Positions 1 through 11,608 are shown, numbered from the stretch's first letter. The stretch is DNA of 64,000 bases from Anastatus disparis (GCA_017163975.1 JAFFSR010000251.1:7502001-7566000); one strand, 5' to 3'. Numbers and translations are program-made. The notes: generated by a model not told the origin, from the sequence alone.

Positions 1-496
1 AAAATGCATGTACATAAAAAGTGCATTTTTCGGTAAAATGCACATATCTTAGTCATTTTTTAGTCTTTTTTTAAATTTCTTGCACTGAATTAAAGAGGGC
101 TTAAAACATAATAAAACAAAATAAGGTTTACCAAAATTCATTGAAAATTGGTAAAACGATAGCCCTCTAAAGTTATTCTCAACATTTTCAGTTTTAACAT
201 TTAGTTTTTGTATGCAATTTTCAAAAGTGCATATCTGATGCAATTTTGATATTTCAGCAAAATAAAAAAATACGTATACCCTTATTTTTAGGGTAGAATA
301 ACATACTCCATTAGCGCAGTAATTGGTGACTTGAGTGTATACTGACTGTTCGATTTGAAATGGAATCAGCCATATACAATGAATTTTTTAATTTTCTTAT
401 GATATTTACAATTGATTTTTTTATTCCTTGCCAGTATTTCGGTACAACTGTATATATAATTTGATAAATAGTTATATTTTCTTATTGAATTTATAG
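1..496. other. AT-rich flank, no gene recognised
   Basis: No convincing coding region. A short imperfect hairpin built on TGCAT/ATGCA words lies at the extreme left. The stretch ends in a pyrimidine-rich run and an AG at 495-496 that could serve as splice acceptor for the nuclease-like exon that follows. Confidence 0.5.
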
Positions 497-1083
497 GGCT
501 GGAAGACAAACCACTTAATAATTTGTGTTCTAATAATAATATTCCAGAAGACTTTAGCGAAGAAATAAAAAGTTTATTTTCATTTCAAGAATCAGAAATA
601 ATGAGAAATTTATCTGAAGTTAAATTGAATCCAATTAAATCATGTTGTCATTGTATTTTAAAAAAAATGATGAAGATCCTTTTTTAATAAGTATGAGAAC
701 AAGAACATTTAAAAGTGAATGGACAAAACAGAGACAAAGTCGCATAACAGGATCTCGAGCATATGAACTATTTACATATTATAAAAATAAGAATCCTGAT
801 TGGGAAAAAAAAACTTGAAATTACTTTTTCTTAAAACAACTATCTAATAAATTTGTTAAGCATGACATTACCAGTGAACCTCTAGCAAGAGCTGCATATG
901 AAGAAAGTCAAAATGTTGAGGTGATTCCATGTGGATTAATAGTTTCAAAGTTAAATAAATGGTTAGGATATTCTCCAGATGGTGTCGTATTTCAAAATGG
1001 AAAACCATGGAAACTAATAGAGATCAAATGTTCTTATGATTTTATATTTTCTACTGCTCAAGCAAAGAACATTGAACCCTAAA
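497..1083 (+). pseudogene. YqaJ-type exonuclease (viral recombinase-like) exon, frameshifted
   Basis: Conceptual reading gives a protein of about 190 residues containing the segment SRITGSRAYELF, then GYSPDGVV and KLIEIKCSY. SPDG followed by EIK matches the acidic and lysine active-site arrangement of YqaJ/lambda-exonuclease-type nucleases of the PD-(D/E)XK fold. YqaJ proteins occur in phages and as multicopy genes in arthropod genomes, often inside mobile elements. Two frame changes are needed, one in an A-run near 660-667 and one in the A-run near 808-817, and a stop follows shortly after the EIKC motif, so the C-terminal part is missing. The 5' end follows a candidate splice acceptor, so this may be an internal exon. 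The frameshifts are in homopolymers and could be assembly errors. Family call is fairly firm; functionality is unlikely. Confidence 0.6.
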
Positions 1084-1687
1084 AATATTTTCCCGACGTA
1101 CGTCACACGTTGCGTAGATTGTTTTATGCTGTTGTAAACAGTAAGAGGAACTATAAAATTATGAATATATAATTTAAGAGGATATCGTAGTTCTGCTCCT
1201 CCTAATAATATTTTTATTCAAAGTTCATGAGTAAACAGTGCGTCAAATGAAATTCTTTCACTTCAGTAAGAAAATTCGTAAGATTAATTCTTAGCGCGGA
1301 CAAGTCAAGAAATTTACCAAAATAATATACATAAAAAGTTATAAACAAACTTTCGATATATACTATTTTGAGGTTAGGTTCATCGAGCTTGATATCTAAT
1401 TTTCATTCAAAGTTCATAAAAAAATATGAAGCTAAATTGAATTTTTAATTTAACAAAAATTATTGTATTAATATAGTTTTACCGCGGACAAGTCATTATA
1501 TTTGTCCAAATAGTAAATTTAAAAAGATATCAGTGAGATAAAAAAAGCAAAAATCGATTCCAACAACTACGACATCCCGTTACATTTTTTCAATGTATAC
1601 TTGATGAATTTATGATATGCAAAAGAAGCAATTTTGTAGAATTTAAAGAAGCGTGGAACAGGCAGAGTCGTCAGCGCGCGCAAGCGC
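1084..1687. other. Unassigned 600 bp between nuclease remnant and truncated LTR
   Basis: No gene seen. A short word containing GCGGACAAGTCA recurs at about 1296 and 1481 in the same orientation, suggesting a diverged tandem duplication with a spacing near 187 bp. The right end abuts the truncated gypsy LTR. Confidence 0.35.
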
Positions 1688-1818
1688 CAAAGAAGGTACA
1701 TGGTCATCTGACCAACTCTGACGAGAGACTCTACTCGACTCTCCGCAACTCTTTTCTACGCTTACTTAGTTACCCCCACTCTTACAATAGAGAGAGAAAG
1801 AATGACAGTAACCCCACA
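1688..1818 (-). repeat. Truncated 3' LTR of the Ty3/gypsy element
   Basis: These 131 bases match the outer half of the LTR at 38322-38570 with very few differences and end in the same CCCCACA. The inner edge at 1818 is followed by TACTCCCCACC, which on the minus strand is a purine-rich tract ending at the LTR, as expected for a polypurine primer. The remaining 118 bases of the LTR, which should begin TGTGG, are absent; unrelated sequence precedes 1688. Confidence 0.8.
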
Positions 1819-1869
1819 TACTCCCCACCGAGTTTAACAAATCTTTTTCTTATAAGATAATTGTTACAT

Positions 1870-2412
1870 TGAGTCAAGCTGTCTCAACTGGGCACACTAA
1901 AAATAAAATTGCACTTTCGAATAATTTTATTATTTTATTACGAAGATGTATTGATAAAAAACAACGTCCTAAAAAATTTTCGAAAAATTTAAATTTTTTA
2001 AAAAGTTATTAACAAATGAAGTCTAAAGCCGTTTTTTTTTCAAAATTCAATTTCTCCGCAAATATTGAATGAAAGTTGATGAAATTTTAAGGGTAAGTAC
2101 AAAACTATCTTCTATTTAAGATGAAATTTAAATTTTATAAAAATGTTTACAATTGTTGTTATAAAATTAATTTTTTAATAAACAATTGAAAATTTAACAA
2201 ACTTCTCGGGTAGGTAGGAAAAAATTTTTTTTTTAAGGAATATTCTATAAAGTCTAAAGTATCTTTTCCTGGAAGAAAATTTTGGTAATATTCATAAACA
2301 AAAAAGTTACGAATTTTTTAATGCGGCGGGATGAGCTTGCGGCGCGCTACCGCGAGAGATACTTACGCGCGTTCAAGCGCTCAGCTTTTTGTACCTGATT
2401 ATTTATGCATTT
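1870..2412 (+). repeat. Left terminal inverted repeat of the 3.9-kb transposon
   Basis: Reverse complement of 5207-5748, apart from scattered single-base differences (for example at the positions paired near 1930). Includes a GC-rich patch at about 2330-2395 in otherwise AT-rich sequence. Confidence 0.85.
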
Positions 2413-2524
2413 GCTCATAATAAATAACATTAATAATAACTAAAACTCGTAATAAATAAAATTCATGAGAAAATAATTTGATATATAATATATTTTAATA
2501 ATTATAACATTTTATTTACAATAT

Positions 2525-4869
2525 CTAAGTAGAGACTTTCTGAACAGTACTCTTAGAATCATCAGAAAAAATCTTGCATGTTATATTTTTTGAATCGTGT
2601 GGCTTATAGCTATGGTATTGACGTGTTCCTTTGACTGTTTTTGCTTGGGAAAAGCGAGATTCCAAACCTTGTTTATGTTCGTCATACTCATTCGATGAAC
2701 AGAAATCAAAATAAATTTTAGGAAAGGATTTTTGCGCCCATTCAAATAATTTTCGTGTATCCGTTATCTGAGCACCCTGCAAACTGGCTCGATAAGCTTG
2801 TCTTTTAACACATCCACCAATCCCATCGCAAGCTCCCTTTCCATGTGCGGTTGCGAAGAAGTGCCATTCTGCTTCAAAGCCAAAATCTTCTTCATGAAAT
2901 AGTAAATTCATAAAATGAAATCTATTTTTATATTGTGAACCAGCTCCGTCGGAAAAATAGTAGATTTTTTTAATATTTTCAGCACCAAATCTATTTTTCA
3001 AGAATCCAATCATTTTCGAATTATAAAGGTGAACTCCAGTGGCATCATGGTTTATATACTCGGAAAAAACTACAAAATTCGTATGCTCAAGAACATTGTT
3101 TTTCTTGTGATATATAACATAAACGTGAAGAGTTGCTTGATCTTTTGACCAATGTTGCGACTGAATAGCATCTTGCACATGAAAAGAATAATTTTCAGAG
3201 TAATCAAGAGTTACGAGATATTCACCATATTCCAGTAAATTTTTCAATTTTTCTAGATATTCTACTTGCGACTTGGCAATAAAATCATGTTTTAAAACTT
3301 TCGGCAACTCTTTACCAAGATTTTTAATAAAAATATGTGAACTTTCAGTTTGTGTGAGTAGTTGACATCTAATAGAAAATTATATATTTTAGAAAATTAA
3401 TTACTGTCTAAAAAAATTGAGACACAAATATTTAACAAATACCTGTCAGTTGTGAGCCACTGATTGAATGTAATACTTGTGATGCCATTATTTTCTAAAG
3501 TTGATTTCAAATCATCGAGAATTTTCTTTGTCCCAGGACAGTTTTCACAATTTCCCAGATAACAAGCTGCAGTTTGACTTGGACAAATTATTTCAATAAA
3601 AAGTTCTCGATAACTTGTTTGAAAATTGATGTTTTTTCGAGCGAGTTCTTGTTTGAGGCCTCTTAATTTTAGACGGATATTGCCATGATCTTTACAAACG
3701 CAAACATTATGCGTACCCTTAGGACCAGCTAAAATACACTGAGGTGGCCTCAAAGTTTTAAAAACTGACAACGAAACTTTTACTTCCGGAAATTTCTTTA
3801 CAAAATCTGTATGTAAATCGGCAAGATTTCCCAATAATAAGCGTTTCTAAAAAAATATTAAGATGAAATTGAAACATCCCTACTAACTATTTTATCTCAT
3901 ATCATTACAGATTTTAATTTATCAAAGAGGAAATATTTTATAATAAATCTACATTTTCGAGCTTTTATGTACTTGGATATATAATTATTTGAACTATATT
4001 ACAAACTCGTAAAGCGTAAAAACGAAGCGCAATAAATAAAACAACTGACGATATTTCCATTTTCATACCTGTTCGTGTTGACGTTTTCCACTAACAACAA
4101 CAGATTTGTAGTCTTTCGATCCTGGCATGACCCTACTCACATCGTCATGAAGATAAAAATCTTTAACTTTGTCAATATCTGTAGTACTCATTGCTCGACC
4201 TTTTTTCTTATCTGGATGAGCAAGATAACCCTTTTCCTCTTTCAACTTTTTAGCAGTGCTAAGCATACGTTTACTTACTCCGAATTCTTTTACTGCTGTA
4301 CGTATCGACAATTTATAAGGAATCGTAGTAAGAAGAACTATCTTTTCTTGACGACTTAATGCACAAAATAGGGCTAGTTTGAAATCACTGACCCATTTGT
4401 TATAATTTTCGTCATTAATAAATTTGGAAACAATTTTTTTATCTACTTCAACGACCGAAAGCGATTGCTTTTTTGGAGAAGATTGTCCCATAATAATATT
4501 TTCGATGGCGCTTACAAGTTTTCGTTTTTTTATTTTATTATCTACACTCGGGCACACATAATCTTTATCTTTTTCTTCATTCAAATTTTCTGCTTCAGAC
4601 TCTTCGGCATTTTGTTCAATAATTTTATTTTCTTTATCAACACTTAGAAATTGAAATGTTTTATTACGATATAATTCAACTTTACATACAGCACAAACAT
4701 ACAATCCAAATAAACCAGTAAGCCTTTTGTCACATTTATTCGATAAAAACTTAAGATTCTTTGTACAGCAATCATGCTTTATTTTTTTTAAAGGATTGCA
4801 ACATTTAGGTGGTGGCGTCATAATAAAAACAATACGACTGACAGATTTGCATATATTTAACAAATGCAT
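2525..4869 (-). CDS. Putative DDE-type transposase, three exons
   Basis: Exons 4869-4069, 3846-3443 and 3368-2525 join through canonical sites: CAG|GTATGA to TTTTTTTAG, and CAG|GTATTT to TATTAG. The total of 2049 nt is an exact multiple of three, giving about 682 residues without internal stop. The N-terminus is cysteine-rich (CC and CxxC pairs, residues about 20-65) and probably binds zinc; a basic region follows. Exon 2 carries GTHNVCVCKDH and CYLGNCENCPG, hallmarks of a large uncharacterised arthropod/cnidarian repeat family. Exon 3 has LDYSENYSF (Asp about 457), YYFSDGAGSQYKN (Asp about 542) and AHGKGACDGIGG (Asp about 583), which I infer are the acidic residues of an RNase H-fold transposase. 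The start at 4869 is the first Met; a later Met before TPPPKCC is possible. Lying inside intact TIRs, it is the best candidate for a functional transposase here. The catalytic assignment is inference. Confidence 0.7.
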
Positions 4870-5206
4870 CTAAGTCACGATTCGAATTTGTTTTCATCGT
4901 TATATACCGCTTTTCCAAGAAAATGTCGATGGTTACAATTTCATCGAATTTCAACGTTCGTTGAAAAAATATTTTGGCATGCTACACGTGAGTAAGTATA
5001 CTCGAGTTAATGATATTAAACAATAAAATAGAATCTAAACAATATTTGAATGCAATAATAATCCAAGTACACGATTTTTTCTGATGATTCGAAGAGTACT
5101 ATTCAGAAATTCTCTCTTTAAATATTATAAATAAAATGTCATAATTATTAAAATATAATCTATATTTAATTATTTGATCATGATTTTTTTATTTATTATG
5201 AATTGT

Positions 5207-5748
5207 AAATGCATAAATAAGCAGGTACAAAAAGCTGAGCGCTTGAACGCGCGTAAGTATCTCTCGCGGTAGCGCGCCGCAAGCTCATCCCGCCGCATTA
5301 AAAAATTCGTAACTTTTTTGTTTATGAATATTACCAAAATTTTTTTCAAGAAAAGATACTTTAGACTTTATAGAATATTCCTTAAAAAAAAAATTTTTTC
5401 CTACCTACCTGAGAAGTTTGTTAAATTTTCAATTGTTTATTAAAAAATTAATTTTATAACAACAATTGTAAACATTTTTATAAAATTTAAATTTCATCTT
5501 AAATAGAAGATAGTTTTGTACTTACCCTTAAAATTTCATCAACTTTCATTCAATATTTGCGGAGAAATTGAATTTTGAAAAAAAAACGGCTTTAGACTTC
5601 ATTTGTTAATAACTTTTTAAAAAATTTAAATTTTTCGAAAATTTTTTAGGACGTTGTTTTTTATCAATACATCTTCGTAATAAAATAATAAAATGATTCG
5701 AAAGTGCAATTTCATTTTTAGTGTGCCCAGTTGAGACAGCTTGACTCA
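5207..5748 (-). repeat. Right terminal inverted repeat of the 3.9-kb transposon
   Basis: Inverted partner of 1870-2412; ends in ...CTTGACTCA at 5748, directly followed by TTAA. Confidence 0.85.
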
Positions 5749-6131
5749 TTAATAAAATGCAATTTGAATACGCATACATAAATACTTATTTTTTAGCTAT
5801 GCAATCACGAGTATAAAATGAAATAGTTTCTGCCTTTTTTGTTATTGTTACTTTTTTACGAATATAGGTCTTTAACGGTAGGCCGGAGTAGAACCTGATA
5901 CCGACCGAGTAACAATTGAGTTGTTTGTTATTTACTCAAGTTTTAATCGGTGTATCTTCAAATTAAAGGTCGAGCGCAATAGATATTATTATTATGAACA
6001 TCCATGCACAAGAAAAAAAATATCTACCGGTTTGTTTTTGAGAAAAGTGAGTAACGCGAAAATATTATAAACTTTAACGCAGATGGCACACTAGGGAAAT
6101 TTGTACTTTTTAGAATACTTTTTGATACATT
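5749..6131 (-). other. Gypsy 3' non-coding region beside the transposon insertion
   Basis: Sequence between the integrase stop and the TIR transposon. On the minus strand this is the stretch between pol and the polypurine tract. No separate reading frame, such as an env gene, was recognised. Confidence 0.45.
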
Positions 6132-7088
6132 TTATGAAGCGCTTGAGGAAGTTGCGTTATCGCTTGTAATAATTATATTATCGTTAACATTAGGAACTGA
6201 TAAATTTGATCTATTTACGTTAGTTTGAGTGTATGACTCAGCTGGTACGCAATTTTGAGAGTTTTGTACGTAATCAGATAACATGTGAGCGGGTATTAAA
6301 TTTTCTATATTAACGCTACGCTTTACACCATTTACATCAATGTCCCATACCCGATCGGAAATACGCTCGATTACACGATATGGACCTTGGTATGGTCGTT
6401 CTAAGGGTTTTTCAACTCCACCGACGCGCATGTGTATGTGGGAACAGGTGTGTAGATTTTTGTAAACAAATGCTCTTTTTTTGTGATGATGTACAGCTGG
6501 TACTGGTTTGACCTTTCTCATGAACTCTCGGTATTCTTCTAAGAAGATCTGAGGATCAGGTTCGAAACTGTCAGGTAATACGAGTTCGCCTGGAAAACAT
6601 AGTGGTACACCGTAGAGAAATTCAGCTGGAGACGAATTGGTATCAAGACAAACAGCTGTGCGCAACCCAAGGAGTACTGTAGAAATAAGTCGTGGCCAAT
6701 TGTCATCTTTATGACACATGAGCGCAGCTTTGAAGCTACGATGCCAGCGTTCTATGAGGCCGTTTGCCGCTGGGTGGTACGCTGTTGTCCCGATGCGTTG
6801 ACAACCAGTAAGCTGAAGAAACGCTTTAAAAATTCTCGCTTCGAATTGACTACCCTGGTCAGCTGTGAGCGTACGTGGACAACCGTAATTAGCTATCCAG
6901 TGATCAAAAAATGCACGAGCGACAGTCATTGCTTCCATATCTTTCATAGGAACGGCTACAGGCCAATGTGAGAATCTATCTATTAAAGTTAAACAGTAAC
7001 GATAGCCGTTATATAAAGGCATGATTACGATGTCCATATGGACGTGTTCGAAACGGTTCTCAGGAGCAATGAACTGTGCTGGGTTCAT
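6132..7088 (-). pseudogene. pol: Gypsy integrase core and C-terminal domain
   Basis: Open frame of about 318 residues continuing, in the same frame, the upstream RNase H segment after one stop codon. It contains the integrase catalytic triad context: HMDIVIMPLYNGYRYCLTLI (first Asp), TADQGSQFEARIF (second Asp) and TTAYHPAANGLIERWH (Glu). A C-terminal region follows with RPYQGPYRVIERISDRVWDI, the usual beta-barrel DNA-binding part of Ty3/gypsy integrases. It would insert cDNA into chromosomes. The zinc-binding CIDC segment lies just upstream, beyond the stop at 7155-7157. It is part of the interrupted element and not expected to be functional. Confidence 0.85.
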
Positions 7089-7154
7089 TTTAATATGCCT
7101 AGCAACTTTTGATTGCTGACAATCGATACAGTTTTTTACAAGTGATTTTATGTC

Positions 7155-7951
7155 TTAATGCATCTTCGGCCAAAAGTAACGTTGCCTAATTATGCGATCG
7201 GTAACTTTTGCGCACGGATGAGCTGCATCGTGAAACATGTGAAAAACAGTTCCTTTTAACGACAATGGTATATATGGACGAATCATTCCGCCATTCAGTT
7301 CGCAGTATACGACTGAACGTTCTGAACCCCACTGAATCCGTTTAATCTTTGATATAAATTCCGGCGATTTTCGTAATTCAATTAATTCTTCGTCTGTTTC
7401 TTGTTGCGCAGCGAGTTCAAGGAGATTAATTTCAAGAGGCAATGCTATAGTTTCGATGCGCGATAACGAATCTGCAACAATGTTGTTGCTGCCAAGAAGA
7501 TACTGGATGTCAGTTGTAAATTGAGAAATGTATGAAAGTTGCCTAATTTGGCGTGGACTTGCCTTGTCTGAACGTTGCATGAACGCATATATCAAGGGTT
7601 TGTGGTCGGTGAAAATTTTAAAATTTTGTCCATCAATAAAATGTCGAGAATATTTTACGGCCTCATACACGGCTGTGAGCTCGGGGTCGTACGCGCCGTA
7701 GTTAAGCTGCGAAGGACTAAACTTTCGCGAGAAGAATCCTATTGGTTTCCAAATATCATCGAGCTTCTGTTCGAGAGCCGCACCCATCGCCCAATCTGAT
7801 GCGTCACTGACTATTCGGGTTTCTGCTGTGTTGGACGGATGTGCTAATAAAGCTGCATTTGAAAGACTCTCTTTTACTTTGATGAACGCTTCTTCTGCTT
7901 CTGCAGACCATATAATCTCGTGCTTATCATTTTTACGCGATTCACACAAAT
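7155..7951 (-). pseudogene. pol: Gypsy pol: end of RT, RNase H and start of integrase
   Basis: About 265 residues. RNase H signature residues are visible: SDASDWAMGAAL (Asp), YDPELTAVYEAV (Glu), FTDHKPLIYAF (Asp) and NNIVADSLSRI (Asp). The end, HDAAHPCAKVTDRIIRQRYFW, begins the integrase HHCC zinc domain. A TAA at 7155-7157 cuts the frame before its cysteines; reading continues in the same frame to 6132, so this is a single nonsense change. The upstream edge at 7952-7956 is GGACA, the target duplication of the 25.8-kb insertion. The reading frame resumes at 33795 when that insertion and one GGACA copy are subtracted. Confidence 0.85.
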
Positions 7952-7956
7952 GGACA
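7952..7956. repeat. Target-site duplication GGACA (left copy)
   Basis: GGACA immediately precedes the LTR start TGTTACGG and is repeated at 33790-33794 immediately after the other LTR. Five bases is the usual duplication for many LTR retrotransposon integrases. Confidence 0.9.
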
Positions 7957-8267
7957 TGTTACGGATTGATATTTTATTTTAAGATATTACTAGAAAAATA
8001 TTTAGTATAAAATAAATAAACGAATAATTTTAATTTGAATATAACTATATATGTAAATAGGTAGATATGTAAAAATTTAATTTGTCAAAAAAAAACAATT
8101 GATAGTCGTTGCGCGACTAATTTTATTATGTTTTAGAATCTAAGTAACCTCTGAATAGAATAAATCGCTGCTTAAAAATATGAATAAAAAAGTTATAAAA
8201 AGTGATTTGTATTATTATTATTTTCTCTTAAATCTCCTGCCATAAGTTTCTGCTTGATGCGGGAACA
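7957..8267 (+). repeat. Left (5') LTR of the 25.8-kb element
   Basis: 311 bp, TG...CA termini, identical to 33479-33789 except for about three substitutions (for example near 8082, 8156 and 8187). Confidence 0.92.
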
Positions 8268-8270
8268 TTT

Positions 8271-8289
8271 TGGTGCCAAAACCCGGGAT
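8271..8289 (+). promoter_or_regulatory. Primer-binding site of the 25.8-kb LTR element
   Basis: TGGTGCCAAAACCCGGGA begins four bases after the LTR. It starts TGG, as needed to pair with a tRNA 3' CCA, and is GC-richer than its surroundings. Which tRNA it pairs with was not determined. Confidence 0.75.
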
Positions 8290-9838
8290 ATTTGCCCGGA
8301 AAACTTTTACGGAGGAGATCGTACGACTTTTAACCTTTACAACAATCTTCATCATCATGAGATATGAACGAAGATGCTTAACGAAGGTGCTGTATGGAAT
8401 AATTGCTTTTGGTGGTGATCTGTTAAGTTTTGCGTATTTTTGAGCCGCATGGATCTGGTTTATTGTGCTACAATTTTCTATCACGTTGTAAAATTTTGTA
8501 ATTTTATGAGGTTATATGTTTGGATATTTGGTAAATATTGATAATTTTCTATATTAAAACATTTTTCGGATTTAAGGTATGTTTAATTTATAAAGTTAGT
8601 AGTACTATTTAAATTTTAGAAATCAAAGAACAAAAACAGACTTTAATTTAATAAATAGTTAACGGCTTAGAATAATAAATTTATTTTATTATACTGATAA
8701 TAGTATTAATGATGATTTATTAATTTTAATGTAAAAAACAAAAACATAGTACATTTACGAAATTCTGTTCTCATCTTTTTGGATTTTTCTTAAGTTCACT
8801 ATCATATATGGACGTAGCAATATTTCAATAGTTTTATTAATCTACTCGCTTCATTGTCTGCAATGAAGTTTTAATAATGATAATTTGATTAACACAAATT
8901 CGTTTAAGGTTTGTCCAATCTTTGAATCATTTTGAACAGCAAGAATGTGACAGCGTAGTGCCAATGATGTCCAAATTCTTGAGCCGCCTTCTCGTTAGTG
9001 ACGTTTAACAACAGAGTTCAACTTTAGTATCGGCGTACTTAATCTGCAATCATCGGTCACCAAGAGATCCTAAAATTAAAGACAACTTCGTGTCTACATA
9101 CTACGGTTGCAACGCCACCAGTAACGTCTATCAGCGTGTATTAACGCGCCATTCATGTGAACTGCACCAACGCGTATCAAGTGGCCGTTTATGTGAGCTG
9201 TATCAGCACACCGTTCCTGTAAGCTGTATCAGCGAGCCTTTCTTCAGAGCCGAATCAGCGCGTATCAGCGCGCCGTTCCTGTGAGCAGTATCAGATCATC
9301 GCTATTGAGATCTACGTCAGCGCGAATCAGCGCGCCGTTCCTGAGAACTGAGTCAGCGCGTGTCAGCACCCGTTTCTTTGATCAGTACAAGTCCACCGTT
9401 TTTTTTATTAACTTCGTCTATAATACAACCGCGTCTAAGTCTTTACATTATCGCGTAAATATACTTTATGTAATGAGCGATCATTTATAAAAAGTTAATA
9501 TGAACAAGCGACAATTCCTAATGAAGGAATTTCTCACAGAACTTTTCTTGTCGTTTGTAAACGCGTGACTATGATATTCTGGCGATTCATAATATATTGT
9601 AGTTAGGGAAATATTTATTCTGAAGCCCAAACTTATATAAAATCTTTAAGCTTAATTTTATATTTGAAACGTGAACTTAATATTCAAAATTTTATAGTAT
9701 TTTAAACTTGATATGATTGAATTAAATATAAATATAATTAAAATTTAATGCAAGCAAAGGACGTTTATGATTTCGAATTTTAGAAATCTATAACGTATGA
9801 TTGCAATTTACATTTAACAATATTCTAGTTTAAATCGA
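8290..9838. other. Left non-coding interior of the LTR element
   Basis: AT-rich sequence without a credible reading frame. It contains the GC-richer repeat patch at 9125-9390. A phrase near 9770-9810 (GATTTC...AGAAATC...TAACGTAT) recurs in diverged form near 32336-32365 in the right interior. Confidence 0.5.
9125..9390 (+). repeat. Degenerate GC-rich tandem repeats
   Basis: Words related to TATCAGCGCGCCGTTCCTGTG and GAGCTGTATCAGCG recur about seven times with irregular spacing of roughly 30-45 bp. The local GC content is clearly above the AT-rich surroundings. The open frames seen here look like by-products of the repeats rather than genes. Confidence 0.6.
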
Positions 9839-10562
9839 CTGCTCCTATTCATAAAATTGTAACTCAGAAAATCATTCAATATAATTGTACTTCAAAGAGC
9901 ATTCAATATAATTGTTACTCGTCAGAGAATGCAATATAATTGTAGCTCTACGATCGCTTCTATATAATTGTATCTTGGCTGACAGTTCGATAAAATTGTA
10001 TCTCAACGGATAATGCAATAAAATTGTATCTCTATGGTCATTTCTATATAATTGCATCTTAATGAACAATTCTATAAGATTGTATCTCGGCAAAGAATGC
10101 AATATGATTGTAACTCCCTGGATAATTCAATATAATTGTTTTTCGGTGGTCGATTTAATATTATTGTATTTTAGAGGGTTCAATAATTTATATAATGGCA
10201 GTATATGAATTATTAACAGCACAGTTAATAATTTAAAACGATTTTTAACGAATAAAGCTTAGAATTAAGAAAAAATTACACACGATCAAAGTAAGCAAAA
10301 ATTATTCAAAATATGTCCGTAAAAAATTATTTAAAATCACATGTTACTAGTAAAAATGTTTAACCAAATTTACAAAGATTTTGAAATTTTGATGTTAAAT
10401 AATCATTTTGAATTGAAAAATGCTTTCAACAATTTTTCACGAAAAATAATTTTTAATCAGCTTAATCCAAGAATGACTTTATGGATCAAAAGTCATAATA
10501 AGGGATTTGACTGCTACAAACTGCTACAAACTGCTACAGTCCTGATTTTTAGTTATGATTCC
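9839..10562 (+). repeat. Left arm of a long inverted-repeat pair with 28-bp internal tandem repeats
   Basis: Inverted copy of 30855-31701, beginning CTGCTCCTATTCATAAAATT. The outer about 330 bp are 11-12 imperfect 28-bp units of the form ACAATTATATTGAATnnnnnnnnGAGnT (read on the minus strand). The inner part is unique sequence. Because 28 is not a multiple of three, the open frame through the array shows a 28-residue period, which explains the apparent 76-residue ORF at 9872-10102. Likely the terminal repeats of a foldback-like element; no clear target duplication was seen. Confidence 0.75.
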
Positions 10563-11608
10563 TAAAGATATCCTATGATGATAACTAAAAATCATATTTT
10601 CCAAATATTTAACTCATAATTTAAAAGTTTTATCACCAATTTGGTTGTAACCGTAAAATATTTTCTTATGGGACTGTGCATAAATTTCGTAAGGTTAATA
10701 GGGAGGAAGGTGTTTTCTTATTATATCTTATGTGGGGAGGGGAGTGCAAATATGTACACCTTACGTAAGATTTTTATACATTCTTCTCAATGAAAATATT
10801 CAAAATAATGTAGTAATTTCTCTTCCATTACTCTTCGCAGTCGGCTGATCTCTCATGATGCTGACTGCTCATTGCATTACTTGCAACGTGTTTAGAGATC
10901 ACTGCAAGTCATTATAAAAGTTAAATCTAACTTAACACTCATTATTTGTCACACCCCTTTTAAATAAAAAATTATTATAAAATATAAACTATTAAATATT
11001 TTAACTTGAAAATTTTTTTATAAGGTACCAAAAGCTGGTTTTACAAAATCGTGCAATTATCTAGCCAAAAATTGAATTTAAGTATACTAACAAAAATACT
11101 GAAGTCAACAAAAGTGCGAAAATAACTATTTTTACAAAAGAGGCCTGGGGAATTATTTACCACATGTAACAAGCAAGGGTTAAATAAAAAAATTAATAAA
11201 TTAATTAATTTATTATAAAAAATCTGGTTTATTTTTCTTTTAGGGAGCGTTAAGGAGATGTAAAATGGACACTACAGAACTCTTTTTTTAAATTTTATTT
11301 AACGTTGCTGTATTTATGCTATCCAATACTTAATTAATTTAATTATTGTTTATTTATTCAACTTTTTATTTTTCAAAAACTAATAATTGATCAGATTTCG
11401 AAATAATTTATAATCATATTAAAAATATAAAATCCTATCAAACAATAAACTACTAAGTTTTGTTTTATAGAAAAAAAGATATTAAATCAATTATAAATAA
11501 ATTGATATTACTGTATATTTATAGGATCATGTTAAGTCCTATAAAATTTTTAGTTATATAATAATGAAAAATTTAAATATCTTTTTACAAATTTTTCCTA
11601 GTCTTAAA
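10563..11608. other. Spacer between inverted-repeat arm and piggyBac element
   Basis: AT-rich, with no gene recognised. A polypyrimidine/AG at about 11240-11245 could be a splice acceptor, but no plausible exon follows. Confidence 0.4.

Larger units (their letters stand above)
1870..5748 (-). mobile_element. 3.9-kb TIR DNA transposon with intact three-exon transposase gene
   Basis: Terminal inverted repeats of about 540 bp (1870-2412 and 5207-5748) begin TGAGTCAAGCTGTCTCAACT and differ at only a few positions. They enclose one gene on the minus strand. The element sits between the gypsy polypurine tract and the integrase 3' end, so it jumped into the retrotransposon. A target-site duplication is not obvious: the flanks are GTTACAT on the left and TTAATAAA on the right. 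Superfamily is not certain; the protein family is widespread in arthropods and Hydra and is unlike Tc1, hAT or piggyBac. Confidence 0.8.

Noticed and set aside
1612..1860. 82-codon open frame
   Set aside because: Mostly antisense translation of the truncated gypsy LTR, with unrelated sequence at its start.
9872..10102. 76-codon open frame, identical in inverted copy at 31437-31667
   Set aside because: It is a translation of the 28-bp tandem repeats; the 28-residue periodicity follows from the DNA period. There is no evidence of a protein.
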